Source: Anaerolineae bacterium
GTDB taxonomy: Bacteria > Chloroflexota > Anaerolineae > 4572-78 > NAK82
Assembly: GCA_030598425.1 (NCBI GenBank)
Contig: JAUVPY010000134.1
Location: forward strand, 1 to 6,874
Length of the DNA: 6,874 nt
Direction of reading: 5' to 3'
The notes under the pieces are model-generated. The model did no database searches. It was not told the DNA's origin and was given only the letters and a program-made list of their open reading frames with translations. Positions 1 to 6,821 of this stretch are shown piece after piece; the first letter of the stretch is position 1; every line of letters begins with the position of its first letter. Position numbers and translations under genes: made by a program.

Positions 1-1013
1 ACGATGACGGCGTGAACTGTCTCGTCAAGGGTGGTCAGGAAATTAGCTACGTCTTCATTGATGACCCGGACGTTATCCAGTCCGGCCGCCTCGACGTTGA
101 AACGTGCATCCGCCACCGCACTGGGGTGATCTTCTACGGCGATCACCTGCGCCGCCTGCGCCGCCAACGCGACACTGAAAAGCCCCACACCGCAGTACAA
201 ATCGAGCAGCGTTTCATAGGGACGGAGTGACAGGAAGTCCGACACGGTGTCTACCAGCACTTCGGCGCCGGCCGTGTTCACCTGAAAGAAACTCCCCGCC
301 GACACGCGATACTCGTTTCCGGCCACGTGCTCAAACAAGAACTCGTTGCCCACCAGGGTGATCGGTATGCCATCAGCCGGCATGAGCACACACGACACAG
401 GTCGATCTACCATCAATTCAAAGGGTTCATCATCGATTGTCTCAAAGACGACCATTTGCTGCCCGGTGTTGTGTCCCGCTCGCAGCGAAACCCGTTCCAA
501 GCTCGCAGTCTCGACGTCCAGTTCGTCAAAAAGCTGAGCCACCAGGGGATGCATAATCGGACAAACGTCAATCGGTTCTACCCGCTGGCCATCGGCGGAC
601 ACGTAACCAAGTCCATCCGGCGATGTTTGTAATTGCACGTGATTGCGATAACCCCACGCTTCGCTCACGGCGCGAGTAGAACGCACCGGAACCTCACTCA
701 GCCCCGCCAACCGATCAAGCTGATCACACACTACATCCGCCTTGTAGGCAAGCTGGGCAGCGTGGTGTGTGTGTTGCCACTGACATCCACCGCAGGCATC
801 CGGGCCGAAGTGGGGGCAATCCGGTTCTACCCGCTCAGGTGACGATTCGACCACCTCCAGCAGGCGTGCTCTGGCCCAACCCTTTTTGCTCGTGAGTACT
901 TCCACACCCACAGTTTCACCAGGCAAGGCATAGGGCACAAAGAAGACCTTGCCCTGGTGGCGTCCCATTGCCGGGCCACCGTGCGCCATCTGTGTCAGTT
1001 TCAGAGTGACCAT
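1..1013 (-). CDS. rlmD: RlmD/TrmA-family RNA (uracil-C5)-methyltransferase, 3' end outside window
   Basis: Partial: 337 codons run from an ATG at 1013 to the window edge. The family transfers a methyl group from S-adenosylmethionine to C5 of a uridine in 23S rRNA or tRNA. Residues about 1-55 look like a TRAM RNA-binding domain. Four cysteines, C66, C74, C77 and C151 (in DCPHFG, ACGGCQW and DVCPIM), fit the 4Fe-4S ligands of RlmD. FFQVN lies at 242-246, and the SAM-binding DLYCGVG at 271-277. The catalytic cysteine and final motifs should lie past the edge. No good Shine-Dalgarno precedes the ATG; an in-frame TTG eight codons upstream has none either. The gene starts 50 bases after the PPDK-like stop with no evident promoter, so it is probably co-transcribed. 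The family is sure; RlmD rather than another TrmA-type enzyme is inferred mainly from the Fe-S cysteines. Confidence 0.88.
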   Translation of the reverse strand, partial: MVTLKLTQMAHGGPAMGRHQGKVFFVPYALPGETVGVEVLTSKKGWARARLLEVVESSPERVEPDCPHFGPDACGGCQWQHTHHAAQLAYKADVVCDQLDRLAGLSEVPVRSTRAVSEAWGYRNHVQLQTSPDGLGYVSADGQRVEPIDVCPIMHPLVAQLFDELDVETASLERVSLRAGHNTGQQMVVFETIDDEPFELMVDRPVSCVLMPADGIPITLVGNEFLFEHVAGNEYRVSAGSFFQVNTAGAEVLVDTVSDFLSLRPYETLLDLYCGVGLFSVALAAQAAQVIAVEDHPSAVADARFNVEAAGLDNVRVINEDVANFLTTLDETVHAVI

Positions 1014-1063
1014 AGTAGATCTATCTATTGCCCTCAACCATATTTATCAGTCGGTTGCATCAT

Positions 1064-3406
1064 TTACGCCAGTTTACTGCTTGCCGTTAGATAGGCCAGG
1101 GCTTGCTCCTGCTCTCCGTTCATCACAATCTCCAGAAAGCGACCGCCAGAGGCTGCCGGCACATCAACAACCTTGACGTAGTCGGCAAAGGCAGAATCAA
1201 CTGGGAGCAACTCAGGTAATACGTTGGGCGCCTTATCCAGGAAAGCGCGGTTAAAGACCACCCCCTCATCATCGGGATACAGTGGCAAGGGATAAATTTG
1301 AGTCTCTACCAGATCCTGGAAGATATGTGTGCCGTAAGAAACCTCAGGAGTTTCCCCGCCTTTCTCCATCGCGATCTCGACCAGGACGAGGGTGTTGTAG
1401 ATGTCGGCATAAGTCACCCTCACTCCCAGGTCAATGTTCGAACTTCCCCAGCGTCCCGGCCCCATAAGGATAAACCGATCATCTTCGAGCCGCTTGTTGA
1501 CCCGTCCGATGACGCGGCCAATCTCTAGCTTGAGCGAACGGTCCGTGACACGACCATATACCCCGGGATCAACGTAAACGATATAGTCGATATTAGAGGC
1601 GACGCCTTGTGGCACCAGTTTATGCGCCGAGAAGAGTTTGTCCGACTCGGGTATATCGCTCGGCACCTGTAACTCCTCTCCCCACTCTTGGCTGGTGAGC
1701 GGGCGACACTGGAGCAGCCGAAAGCCGTATTCTGGGCGCGGACGCTCGGCCAGGATGTCAACAGCAAACTCTACGTCCACCGGGAATTTGTAGTACTGCT
1801 CCAACGTCTTCAGAAGCGTCTTCATCATCGACACAAAAGTTGCGTCTTGTACCAGCCCGTCGAAGGTCAGTACCATCGCGTTGGGATCCAGATCGCTCCC
1901 CAGCGTAAAAATGGGCTGCACGCGGTCCCCTTTATCCAGGGCGGCGAACAACCGTACACCAGGGTAGTCCGCTGAGATAACTTCTCTGACCGGCAATGTC
2001 TTCATTGTGTTGCCAGCCAGGTCAATCACATCAACAAAATGTTGCGAATACCTTCTGATTTCTTTTGCGGTGCTTTCTGGGCGAAGCTGCGGATGACTCA
2101 AGGCCACCATACGGGGATAATCGTTCGCCACCCGATCTACGGCACGGGTTCCCAATCCCCACACCAGACGTAAGAAGCCGTCTTCGCGACGAATCATCCG
2201 ATTCCAGCGAAACGGATTCCGGCTAAAGGCCACACCTGCCGCTGCAGGAAAAAAGTAGTGACCGAATCGCTTTCCCTCGACCTTTTGGATCAGGACGGCC
2301 ATACGCTCATCGTAGTCAAGGAATCCCTTCTGCTGTCGATAAAGCAGAGCGCTCGGATTATGCATGCTGGCATAGACACTCTTGATCGCGCAGCTCAACG
2401 CCTTTAAGTTTTCATCCAACGTACCCTGGTTGGGGCAGAAAAAGCTTTCATACTTGCCGGCGAAGGAACTGCCAAAGTTGTCTTCAAGTAAACTGGACGA
2501 GCGCACGATCAGAGGGGCCTGGCCTACGGCGGCCAATAAATTATGCAGACGAGCAACCACTATCTCAGGGAAACGACCAGCCAAAAAAGCCTCGATCCCC
2601 AGGGGATATTCGGCCACGATTTCTTCGTGCGACTTGTATTTCTGATCGTGAAATTCGTGCAGGCCGTTCAGTTCCTGGAACTCGTAAAAGACGTCGGAGC
2701 CTATGAAGTATGAGTCGGGGATGGTAATGGGATATTCCAACTCGATTTCAGCCTCTGCCAGCGCGTGTTGCAGTATCTTATGCGCGAGCATCATACCGGC
2801 TGCTTTACCACCGATCTTACCACGACCGATCCGTCGTCGGCGGATCTCTTTCAGATCGGCAATGGTGAAAAAGTTCTTGGCGATACCGATGAAGGCCAAC
2901 TGATCGCTGATCATACCTTTGGTGAGCACGACGATGATCTCTTTCAGATGATGCTTGACCTTCGCTTTTTCTTCAGGCGGATAGGACTCGTACTCTTCAG
3001 CCTTGGCAAAGAGCAAATCCCAGGGCGCAAGCTCCGGGATGAAGCTGAGAATGACGTCCTTATCGGGCTTGCGCTCCTTGAGCACAGCCCTGACGATCTC
3101 CACAAAGAGCGCGTGGGGCAGATTATAGGCGAAATAGAAGTCGGTGAGATCGTCCCGAATTTGCTGGACTCGTTCCTGCCACACCTCCGGCGATTCCTGC
3201 GTGTATGGATCTTCCAGCCCTTCCAGGATCTGCGAGCGAATCGCCTTTTCCCTGACCTCCTGCTCAAACGTGTCGGGAGCAATGACGTGACGGGAGAATA
3301 GCTCGTCCCGCATACGCTCCCGAATCTCCTTGGCAAGGATGGGATAGCGACTGATTTCCAAATAAAGCTCAAGAACTTTGGGCGTGGCCCGCGGACCAAC
3401 TACCAA
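1064..3406 (-). CDS. PEP/pyruvate-binding (PPDK N-terminal-like ATP-grasp) protein, function unknown
   Basis: 780 residues from a TTG start at 3406. Its core matches the ATP-binding domain of pyruvate phosphate dikinase and PEP synthase: GKIGGKAAG at about 196-204, IVRSSSLLED at 300-309, FGSSFAGKY at 311-319, and an acidic/Gln pair in DVEFAVD (about 544-550) and LLQCRPL (564-570) where these enzymes hold metal and ATP. Residues 1-190 look helical and charged and are not recognised. The C-terminal part (about 590-780) carries GPGRWGSSN and GTHIFQDLVE, which I recall from uncharacterised PPDK-like proteins. No swivelling phosphohistidine domain (the TSHAA-type motif) and no PEP-binding barrel are present, and those domains would need several hundred more residues. 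PEP synthase or dikinase activity is therefore unlikely from this polypeptide alone. The gene has its own promoter and Shine-Dalgarno. A longer reading begins at GTG 3415, but that codon overlaps the Shine-Dalgarno. The family call is firm; the reaction is unknown. Confidence 0.9.
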   Translation of the reverse strand: MVVGPRATPKVLELYLEISRYPILAKEIRERMRDELFSRHVIAPDTFEQEVREKAIRSQILEGLEDPYTQESPEVWQERVQQIRDDLTDFYFAYNLPHALFVEIVRAVLKERKPDKDVILSFIPELAPWDLLFAKAEEYESYPPEEKAKVKHHLKEIIVVLTKGMISDQLAFIGIAKNFFTIADLKEIRRRRIGRGKIGGKAAGMMLAHKILQHALAEAEIELEYPITIPDSYFIGSDVFYEFQELNGLHEFHDQKYKSHEEIVAEYPLGIEAFLAGRFPEIVVARLHNLLAAVGQAPLIVRSSSLLEDNFGSSFAGKYESFFCPNQGTLDENLKALSCAIKSVYASMHNPSALLYRQQKGFLDYDERMAVLIQKVEGKRFGHYFFPAAAGVAFSRNPFRWNRMIRREDGFLRLVWGLGTRAVDRVANDYPRMVALSHPQLRPESTAKEIRRYSQHFVDVIDLAGNTMKTLPVREVISADYPGVRLFAALDKGDRVQPIFTLGSDLDPNAMVLTFDGLVQDATFVSMMKTLLKTLEQYYKFPVDVEFAVDILAERPRPEYGFRLLQCRPLTSQEWGEELQVPSDIPESDKLFSAHKLVPQGVASNIDYIVYVDPGVYGRVTDRSLKLEIGRVIGRVNKRLEDDRFILMGPGRWGSSNIDLGVRVTYADIYNTLVLVEIAMEKGGETPEVSYGTHIFQDLVETQIYPLPLYPDDEGVVFNRAFLDKAPNVLPELLPVDSAFADYVKVVDVPAASGGRFLEIVMNGEQEQALAYLTASSKLA

Positions 3407-3414
3407 GGAACGCA

Positions 3415-3420
3415 CCTCCT
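3415..3420 (-). promoter_or_regulatory. Shine-Dalgarno AGGAGG deciding the start of the PPDK-like gene
   Basis: On the minus strand AGGAGG is followed by eight bases (TGCGTTCC) and then TTG at 3406-3404, which is ideal spacing. The alternative GTG at 3415-3413 shares its first base with the last G of this site, so ribosomes bound here could not start on it. This supports the TTG start and a protein three residues shorter. Confidence 0.8.
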
Positions 3421-3462
3421 GTTTCCCACAAAAAAGGACACACGCGGAAACGCGACCAGTGT

Positions 3463-3491
3463 ATGATAGACCACTAACCGCGTCTCGTCAA
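3463..3491 (-). promoter_or_regulatory. Sigma70-like promoter of the PPDK-like gene
   Basis: Minus strand TTGACG (3491-3486), a 17-base spacer, then TATCAT (3468-3463). Each box matches the consensus at five of six positions. Transcription would start near 3456, leaving a leader of about 50 bases before the TTG start. It lies just past the hairpin that ends the gdhA region, so the PPDK-like gene can be transcribed independently. Inferred from sequence only. Confidence 0.7.
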
Positions 3492-3507
3492 GCGTTTTTC
3501 ATTTTCG

Positions 3508-3548
3508 AACGAACGGGCCGCACCCCCAGCGAGTGCGGCCCGTTCGTT
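3508..3548 (-). terminator. Perfect 16-bp stem hairpin behind gdhA, terminator-like
   Basis: Arms 3508-3523 and 3533-3548 are exact reverse complements around a nine-base loop. The inner part of the stem is GC-rich (GGGCCGCAC / GTGCGGCCC). It begins 30 bases after the gdhA stop and ends 17 bases before the -35 box of the next gene, where a terminator belongs. The minus-strand sequence after the stem is TTCGAAAATG, so a proper U tract is missing. It could be a weak intrinsic terminator, an mRNA 3'-end stabiliser or a pause site. Confidence 0.6.
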
Positions 3549-3577
3549 TCTCACCTGATGCTCAGTATGCGCAAGGT

Positions 3578-4828
3578 TTAAACCCAACCGCGCAGCTTGC
3601 ATGCATGCGCCACGCGCTCTACGGCAACCAAATAGGCAGCCAACCGGTTATGGACGCTCTTGTTCTGAGCCATCTTGTGTACCGCGTGGAAGGCGCTGGT
3701 CATCTTGCTGTCCAATCGCTCGTGGACCAGGTCTAGAGGCCAGTAGAAGTCGTAGGCATTTTGCACCTGCTCAAAGTAGCTGACCGTCACCCCGCCGGCG
3801 TTGCACAAAAAGTCGGGGATGACGTAGACTCCGTTCTCGTACAGAATCTTGTCGGCTTCGGGCGTGGTAGGGCCATTGGCCAACTCGGCACAGATTTTGG
3901 CCTTGATATCACCTGCATTGGCCTCGGTGATCACGTTCTCCAACGCTGAAGGGAAAAGGACTACCACGTCCAGTTCCAAAAGCTCTTCGTTGGACACGTA
4001 TTTTGTGTTAGGCATGTCAACCACGGTGCCGTTCTCTCTCTTCCAGGCGCTGCCTTCCTCGAAGGGGATGCCCTCCGGCCGATAGGCGCCGCCCTTCGAG
4101 TCAGAGACGGCAACCACCTTAAGTCCCAGAATCTCTTCGCCCAATTTGTGGGCAAATTGACCGGCATTGCCATAGCCCTGAACAGCAGCCGTCGCTCCCT
4201 TGAGGTCGATGCCCAATACCTGGCCCGCCTCCCGCGTTACGTAAATCCCGCCGCGAGCCGTAGCATCTCCCCGCCCTTCAGACCCTCCCAGGGGAATCGG
4301 CTTGCCGGTGATAACACCCGGCACGTTGTAACCTTTGATGACGCTGAATTCATCCATCATCCAGGCCATTATCTGGGGGTTGGTATACACGTCCGGCGCA
4401 GGCACATCGGTCTCATCGTCAATCATTCGGTGGATAGCGCGGATGTAGCCCCGGGCCAATCGCTCCTGCTCGCCCAGCGACATCTCTTTCGGGTTGCAGG
4501 TGACCCCCCCTTTCCCGCCTCCCAGGGGGATGTCTACCACGGCCGTCTTCCAGGTCATCCATGCCGCCAGAGCTCGCACCGTGTCGATGGTCTCTTGCGG
4601 GTGCCAGCGCAGACCGCCTTTCGTCGGCCCCCGGGCATCGTTGTACTGCACCCGGTAGCCGTGGAAAACCTTCACTGTGCCATCGTCCATACGGACCGGG
4701 ATGGTGACCTGCAACTCGCGGCGAGGCCACCGCAACAGTTGGTGGGTGGCTGCGTCCAGACCCAGCCACTCAGCCGCTTCGTCGAGTTGTCTCTGTGAGA
4801 TATCAAAGGGATTTAGTTCAGTGGACAT
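3578..4828 (-). CDS. gdhA: Glutamate dehydrogenase (Glu/Leu/Phe/Val dehydrogenase family)
   Basis: 416 residues, the usual length for the hexameric class; cytoplasmic. It interconverts glutamate with 2-oxoglutarate and ammonia using NAD(P). GPTKGGLR at 67-74 supplies a substrate-binding lysine. PLGGGKGGV at 101-109 holds the catalytic lysine (K106). PAPDVYT at 143-149 contains the catalytic aspartate (D146). The Rossmann turn QGYGNAG is at 217-223, and [10 protein letters not shown] at 338-347 is also characteristic. The strand after the Rossmann turn reads VSDSKGG; I do not infer NAD or NADP preference from it. The full domain order is intact with no frameshift. ATG at 4828 is preceded by AAGGAG (4846-4841) at a rather long 12-base spacing. 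The gene sits 290 bases behind gatB with its own promoter candidate and a leader of roughly 220 bases. Another amino-acid dehydrogenase of the family is possible but less likely. Confidence 0.95.
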   Translation of the reverse strand: MSTELNPFDISQRQLDEAAEWLGLDAATHQLLRWPRRELQVTIPVRMDDGTVKVFHGYRVQYNDARGPTKGGLRWHPQETIDTVRALAAWMTWKTAVVDIPLGGGKGGVTCNPKEMSLGEQERLARGYIRAIHRMIDDETDVPAPDVYTNPQIMAWMMDEFSVIKGYNVPGVITGKPIPLGGSEGRGDATARGGIYVTREAGQVLGIDLKGATAAVQGYGNAGQFAHKLGEEILGLKVVAVSDSKGGAYRPEGIPFEEGSAWKRENGTVVDMPNTKYVSNEELLELDVVVLFPSALENVITEANAGDIKAKICAELANGPTTPEADKILYENGVYVIPDFLCNAGGVTVSYFEQVQNAYDFYWPLDLVHERLDSKMTSAFHAVHKMAQNKSVHNRLAAYLVAVERVAHACKLRGWV

Positions 4829-4840
4829 AGTAAATTTTCG

Positions 4841-4846
4841 CTCCTT
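4841..4846 (-). promoter_or_regulatory. gdhA ribosome binding site, long spacing and possible hairpin loop
   Basis: AAGGAG on the minus strand lies 12 bases before the ATG, longer than the usual 5-9. It is flanked by TCGC and GCGA, a four-base complementary pair that would place GAAGGA in a small loop. The stem is short and may mean nothing. Confidence 0.5.
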
Positions 4847-4857
4847 CGCGAGTGTTC

Positions 4858-4992
4858 TTATATTGACTTGCTCTGTAATGAGTGTGAAAGCGCCTTATCA
4901 CACAAACAGGCGAGCAGCTCTGTCGGCAACTCGCCTATATAAGCGATGACTCGATCCCATCTGTCGAATAGCATCACCTCCTTGTGGCGCAT
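4858..4992 (-). CDS. Possible small leader ORF upstream of gdhA, 44 codons, doubtful
   Basis: An open frame from ATG 4992 to TAA 4858-4860, beginning [15 protein letters not shown] and ending SLQSKSI, lies within the predicted gdhA leader and stops 29 bases before the gdhA start codon. An internal ATG at 4974 would give 38 codons. No ribosome site with normal spacing serves either ATG. A very strong Shine-Dalgarno (4983-4973) lies inside the frame and overlaps the second ATG. I recognise no family. It could be a leader peptide coupled to gdhA or a chance open frame. Confidence 0.2.
   Translation of the reverse strand: MRHKEVMLFDRWDRVIAYIGELPTELLACLCDKALSHSLQSKSI
4882..4903. promoter_or_regulatory. 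Palindrome in the gdhA leader, operator or mRNA hairpin candidate
   Basis: Plus strand GTGTGA (4882-4887) mirrors TCACAC (4898-4903). The inner AAG (4888-4890) mirrors CTT (4894-4896), leaving a CGC centre and one unpaired A at 4897. The TGTGA/TCACA half sites recall CRP-type sites, but the gap is 10 bases instead of 6, so a CRP/FNR-type site is not supported. The dyad lies 54-75 bases before the gdhA ATG, downstream of the predicted promoter. It could be a roadblock operator or an RNA stem. Confidence 0.4.
4908..4936. repeat. 7-bp inverted repeat in the gdhA leader
   Basis: AGGCGAG at 4908-4914 is the exact reverse complement of CTCGCCT at 4930-4936, with a 15-base loop. In the gdhA transcript it would form a second stem next to the 4882-4903 palindrome. 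It is short, and only its position in the leader makes it notable. Confidence 0.3.
4973..4983 (-). promoter_or_regulatory. Perfect anti-Shine-Dalgarno complement AAGGAGGTGAT inside the gdhA leader
   Basis: Eleven bases exactly complementary to the conserved 16S rRNA 3' end lie about 145 bases upstream of the gdhA start. No ATG, GTG or TTG lies at normal distance downstream; the nearest ATG overlaps the element. It could recruit ribosomes to the leader or be coincidental. Confidence 0.4.
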
Positions 4993-5057
4993 TGAATTTC
5001 TATGTAAGGTCAGATAACTCAGTCTCAGGATCTGCGGTTCAGAAGCGCTTGTCGACC

Positions 5058-5086
5058 AGTATATACCAGAATCTCTTGGCAAGCAA
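5058..5086 (-). promoter_or_regulatory. Candidate sigma70-like promoter of gdhA
   Basis: Minus strand TTGCTT (5086-5081), a 17-base spacer, then TATACT (5063-5058). The -10 matches five of six; the -35 matches only the TTG. The overlapping TGGTATATA could instead act as an extended -10. It starts 33 bases after the gatB stop and predicts a start near 5051 and a leader of about 220 bases. A weaker alternative near the gene (TTCACA, 20-base gap, TATAAG at 4862-4857) has poor spacing. Confidence 0.5.
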
Positions 5087-5118
5087 TGGACAAAAGGCAA
5101 CTGGGAACCAGACGGAAA

Positions 5119-6582
5119 TCATCCTTCAGAGCCCAATTGCTCGCGCAGCAACTGCTCGGCCAACTGGGGATTGGCTTTGCCACGGGTCACCTTCATCACC
5201 TGGCCAATGAGAAAGCGAATGCTGGTTTCCTTGCCGGCATTGAAGCTAGCGACCGCATCGGGGTTGTCGGCAATGACCTGGGCCACAACCCCCGTCAACT
5301 CATCGGCGTCCGCGATCTGCTTCAGCCCCATTTCCTCAACGATTTCTCGGGGCGGGCGACCGGTTTCCCACATCACACTGAAGGTTTTTTTGGCCGCAGG
5401 CTGGTTGATAGCACCAGCCTGGACCATCTCGATCAGCGCTACCAGGTCCTCTGACTCGACCTTCACTTCGGTGATGACTATGCCGTCTTCGTTCATCAGC
5501 CGGAACAACTCACCCGTCACCCAGTTGGCGATCAGCTTGGGGTTAAGTGCCTCACCCGCAACCCGCACCGCCTGCTCAAAGTAATCGGCCACCGCCTGAT
5601 CCTCCACCAAAACGTTGGCGTCATAACGGCTGAGACCGTATTCAGCCACAAAGCGGTCGCGTTTGGCCTGGGGCAATTCGGGCAGAGTGGCCCTCACCCC
5701 TTCGATCCAGGCTGGTTCCAGGCTCAGCGGCGGCAGGTCGGGCTCCGGGAAGTAGCGGTAGTCGTGAGCCTCCTCCTTGCTCCGTTGCTCGCGGGTGACC
5801 CCCGCCGCTTCGTCCCAGCCCATCGTTACCTGGTGTACCGGCTCGCCGGCTTCCAACACGTGAGCCTGACGCTCGATCTCGTAAGCGATGGCGTTGCGCA
5901 TCGAGCGGAAGGAGTTAAGGTTCTTCACCTCCACCTTGGTGCCGAATTCTTCCGAGCCCACCGGACGCAGCGACAGATTCACCTCGCAGCGCATGGCCCC
6001 CTTCTCCATATCGCCGCTGCTCACGCCCAGGTAGCGCACAAGCTGACGCAAGCGGGTCACGTAAGCATACGCCTCCTCAGCCGAGCGTATGTCGGCCTCG
6101 GACACAATTTCCATCAGTGGCACGCCCGCCCGGTTGAAATCCACCAAGCTGTGGCCGTCCACGTGCATCAGCTTACCGGTGTCCTCTTCCAGATGCACGC
6201 GACGGATGCGAACCAAGCGAGGCTCACCCTCACCCCCCTGGGAACCGGTCTCCCCCACCTCGATCTCCAGACAGCCATCCCGGCAAAGTGGCAGCTCGTA
6301 TTGCGATATCTGGTAGCCCTTGGGCAAGTCGGGATAAAAGTAGTTTTTGCGAGCAAAAACGTTGTGTGCCTGGATGGCGCAGTTCAGGGCCAGGCCAGTC
6401 ATCACCGTATAGCGCACCGCTTGCTCGTTGATGACCGGCAGCGTGCCCGGCATGCCCAGGCAGACAGGACAGACGTGGCAGTTGGGCGGCGTGCCAAAAG
6501 CCTCGGCATTGCACCCACAGAACATCTTGCTGGCCGTGTTCAACTCCACGTGCACTTCCATACCAATGACGGGCTCGTACAC
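5119..6582 (-). CDS. gatB: Asp-tRNA(Asn)/Glu-tRNA(Gln) amidotransferase subunit B
   Basis: 487 residues, normal for GatB. In the cytoplasmic GatCAB complex, GatB binds the misacylated tRNA and activates the Asp or Glu side chain with ATP, using ammonia released from glutamine by GatA. The start matches the family: [11 protein letters not shown] (4-14) and KMFCGC (19-24). The cysteine-rich [13 protein letters not shown] (34-46) follows, with cysteines that may hold zinc as known for some GatB proteins. Then come [16 protein letters not shown] (81-96), [16 protein letters not shown] (147-162), [11 protein letters not shown] (197-207), [13 protein letters not shown] (213-225) and [17 protein letters not shown] (270-286). 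The C-terminal YqeY-like tail ends with FLIGQVMK and KANPQ (about 457-473). The GTG start at 6582 has GGGAG nine bases upstream. gatA and gatC are not in the window, so the subunits are dispersed or lie elsewhere. It is transcribed from the promoter at 6648-6676. Confidence 0.97.
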   Translation of the reverse strand: MYEPVIGMEVHVELNTASKMFCGCNAEAFGTPPNCHVCPVCLGMPGTLPVINEQAVRYTVMTGLALNCAIQAHNVFARKNYFYPDLPKGYQISQYELPLCRDGCLEIEVGETGSQGGEGEPRLVRIRRVHLEEDTGKLMHVDGHSLVDFNRAGVPLMEIVSEADIRSAEEAYAYVTRLRQLVRYLGVSSGDMEKGAMRCEVNLSLRPVGSEEFGTKVEVKNLNSFRSMRNAIAYEIERQAHVLEAGEPVHQVTMGWDEAAGVTREQRSKEEAHDYRYFPEPDLPPLSLEPAWIEGVRATLPELPQAKRDRFVAEYGLSRYDANVLVEDQAVADYFEQAVRVAGEALNPKLIANWVTGELFRLMNEDGIVITEVKVESEDLVALIEMVQAGAINQPAAKKTFSVMWETGRPPREIVEEMGLKQIADADELTGVVAQVIADNPDAVASFNAGKETSIRFLIGQVMKVTRGKANPQLAEQLLREQLGSEG

Positions 6583-6647
6583 TATGGGGAACTCCCGAGG
6601 AACTTGCGTAAGACTACTGTTGATCCTACGGTTGATAGACAGATCAT

Positions 6648-6676
6648 ATTATATGTTACCCATGAAAATGTGCCAA
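6648..6676 (-). promoter_or_regulatory. Strong sigma70-like promoter of gatB
   Basis: Minus strand TTGGCA (6676-6671), a 17-base spacer, then TATAAT (6653-6648). The -10 is perfect and the -35 matches five of six. Transcription would begin near 6641, giving a leader of about 58 bases to the GTG of gatB. Two GTTGAT copies (6619-6624 and 6631-6636 on the plus strand, 12 bases apart) lie in that leader, without known meaning. Confidence 0.78.
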
Positions 6677-6685
6677 CCCAATATT

Positions 6686-6810
6686 AAATCCCCGTGCTGG
6701 CCTGGATTTGGCAATCCTGGGCGAGCAAACCGGATCTACTGAGACTTGACAAATCCGGCCTTGTGGATAGAATCATAGATATATAGAAATAAGTATATCC
6801 TATTTTATCC
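6686..6810. promoter_or_regulatory. Cluster of GGAT/ATCC boxes, candidate multi-site operator
   Basis: Eight GGAT or ATCC tetramers lie in 125 bases: AAATCC 6686, GGATTT 6704, CAATCC 6712, GGATCT 6732, AAATCC 6751, GGATAG 6765, TATCC 6796 and TATCC 6806. About one would be expected by chance. They form dyads (GGATT-N4-AATCC at 6704-6717; CCGGAT/ATCCGG at 6730-6735 and 6753-6758) and a direct repeat spaced 10 bases. They surround the plus-strand promoter, one touching its -35 and one overlapping its -10. No known regulator is assigned. Confidence 0.35.
6746..6773 (+). promoter_or_regulatory. Near-consensus sigma70 promoter firing rightwards
   Basis: TTGACA (6746-6751, perfect), a 16-base spacer, then TAGAAT (6768-6773, five of six). 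It is the only plus-strand promoter I support here and is divergent from gatB, the two -35 boxes being about 70 bases apart. A start near 6780 would give an AT-rich leader of some 42 bases before the GTG at 6822. Confidence 0.65.
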
Positions 6811-6821
6811 AGGTTAAGCAC

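Noticed and set aside
147..164. 9-bp tandem repeat CTGCGCCGC x2
   Set aside because: It lies in a coding stretch for Ala-Ala-Gln repeats of the methyltransferase helix. Two copies are common in such GC-rich Ala coding and do not suggest a functional repeat.
1014..1063. Separate promoter for the methyltransferase gene
   Set aside because: The 50-base gap has an AT-rich patch (TAAATA) but no -35 box at suitable distance. Co-transcription with the PPDK-like gene is simpler.
2765..3301. 178-codon plus-strand open frame inside the PPDK-like gene
   Set aside because: It is antisense to a clear coding region, with no ribosome site and no recognisable motifs.
4148..4798. 216-codon open frame on the plus strand, antisense to gdhA
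   Set aside because: It lies entirely within gdhA, whose motifs are all intact. There is no promoter or ribosome site for the opposite strand.
4882..4903. CRP/FNR binding site
   Set aside because: The half sites look right, but the canonical gap is six bases (CRP) or four (FNR); here it is ten.
4973..4983. Fragment of a 16S rRNA gene 3' end, because the plus strand reads ATCACCTCCTT
   Set aside because: The identity stops at these 11 bases; flanking bases do not match the conserved 16S end. It is better read as a Shine-Dalgarno-like element on the minus strand.
5764..6687. 307-codon open frame on the plus strand, antisense to gatB
   Set aside because: It is the mirror of a strongly conserved GatB reading frame. 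Its product is rich in His, Leu, Ala and Arg, as expected for an antisense shadow, and resembles no family I know.
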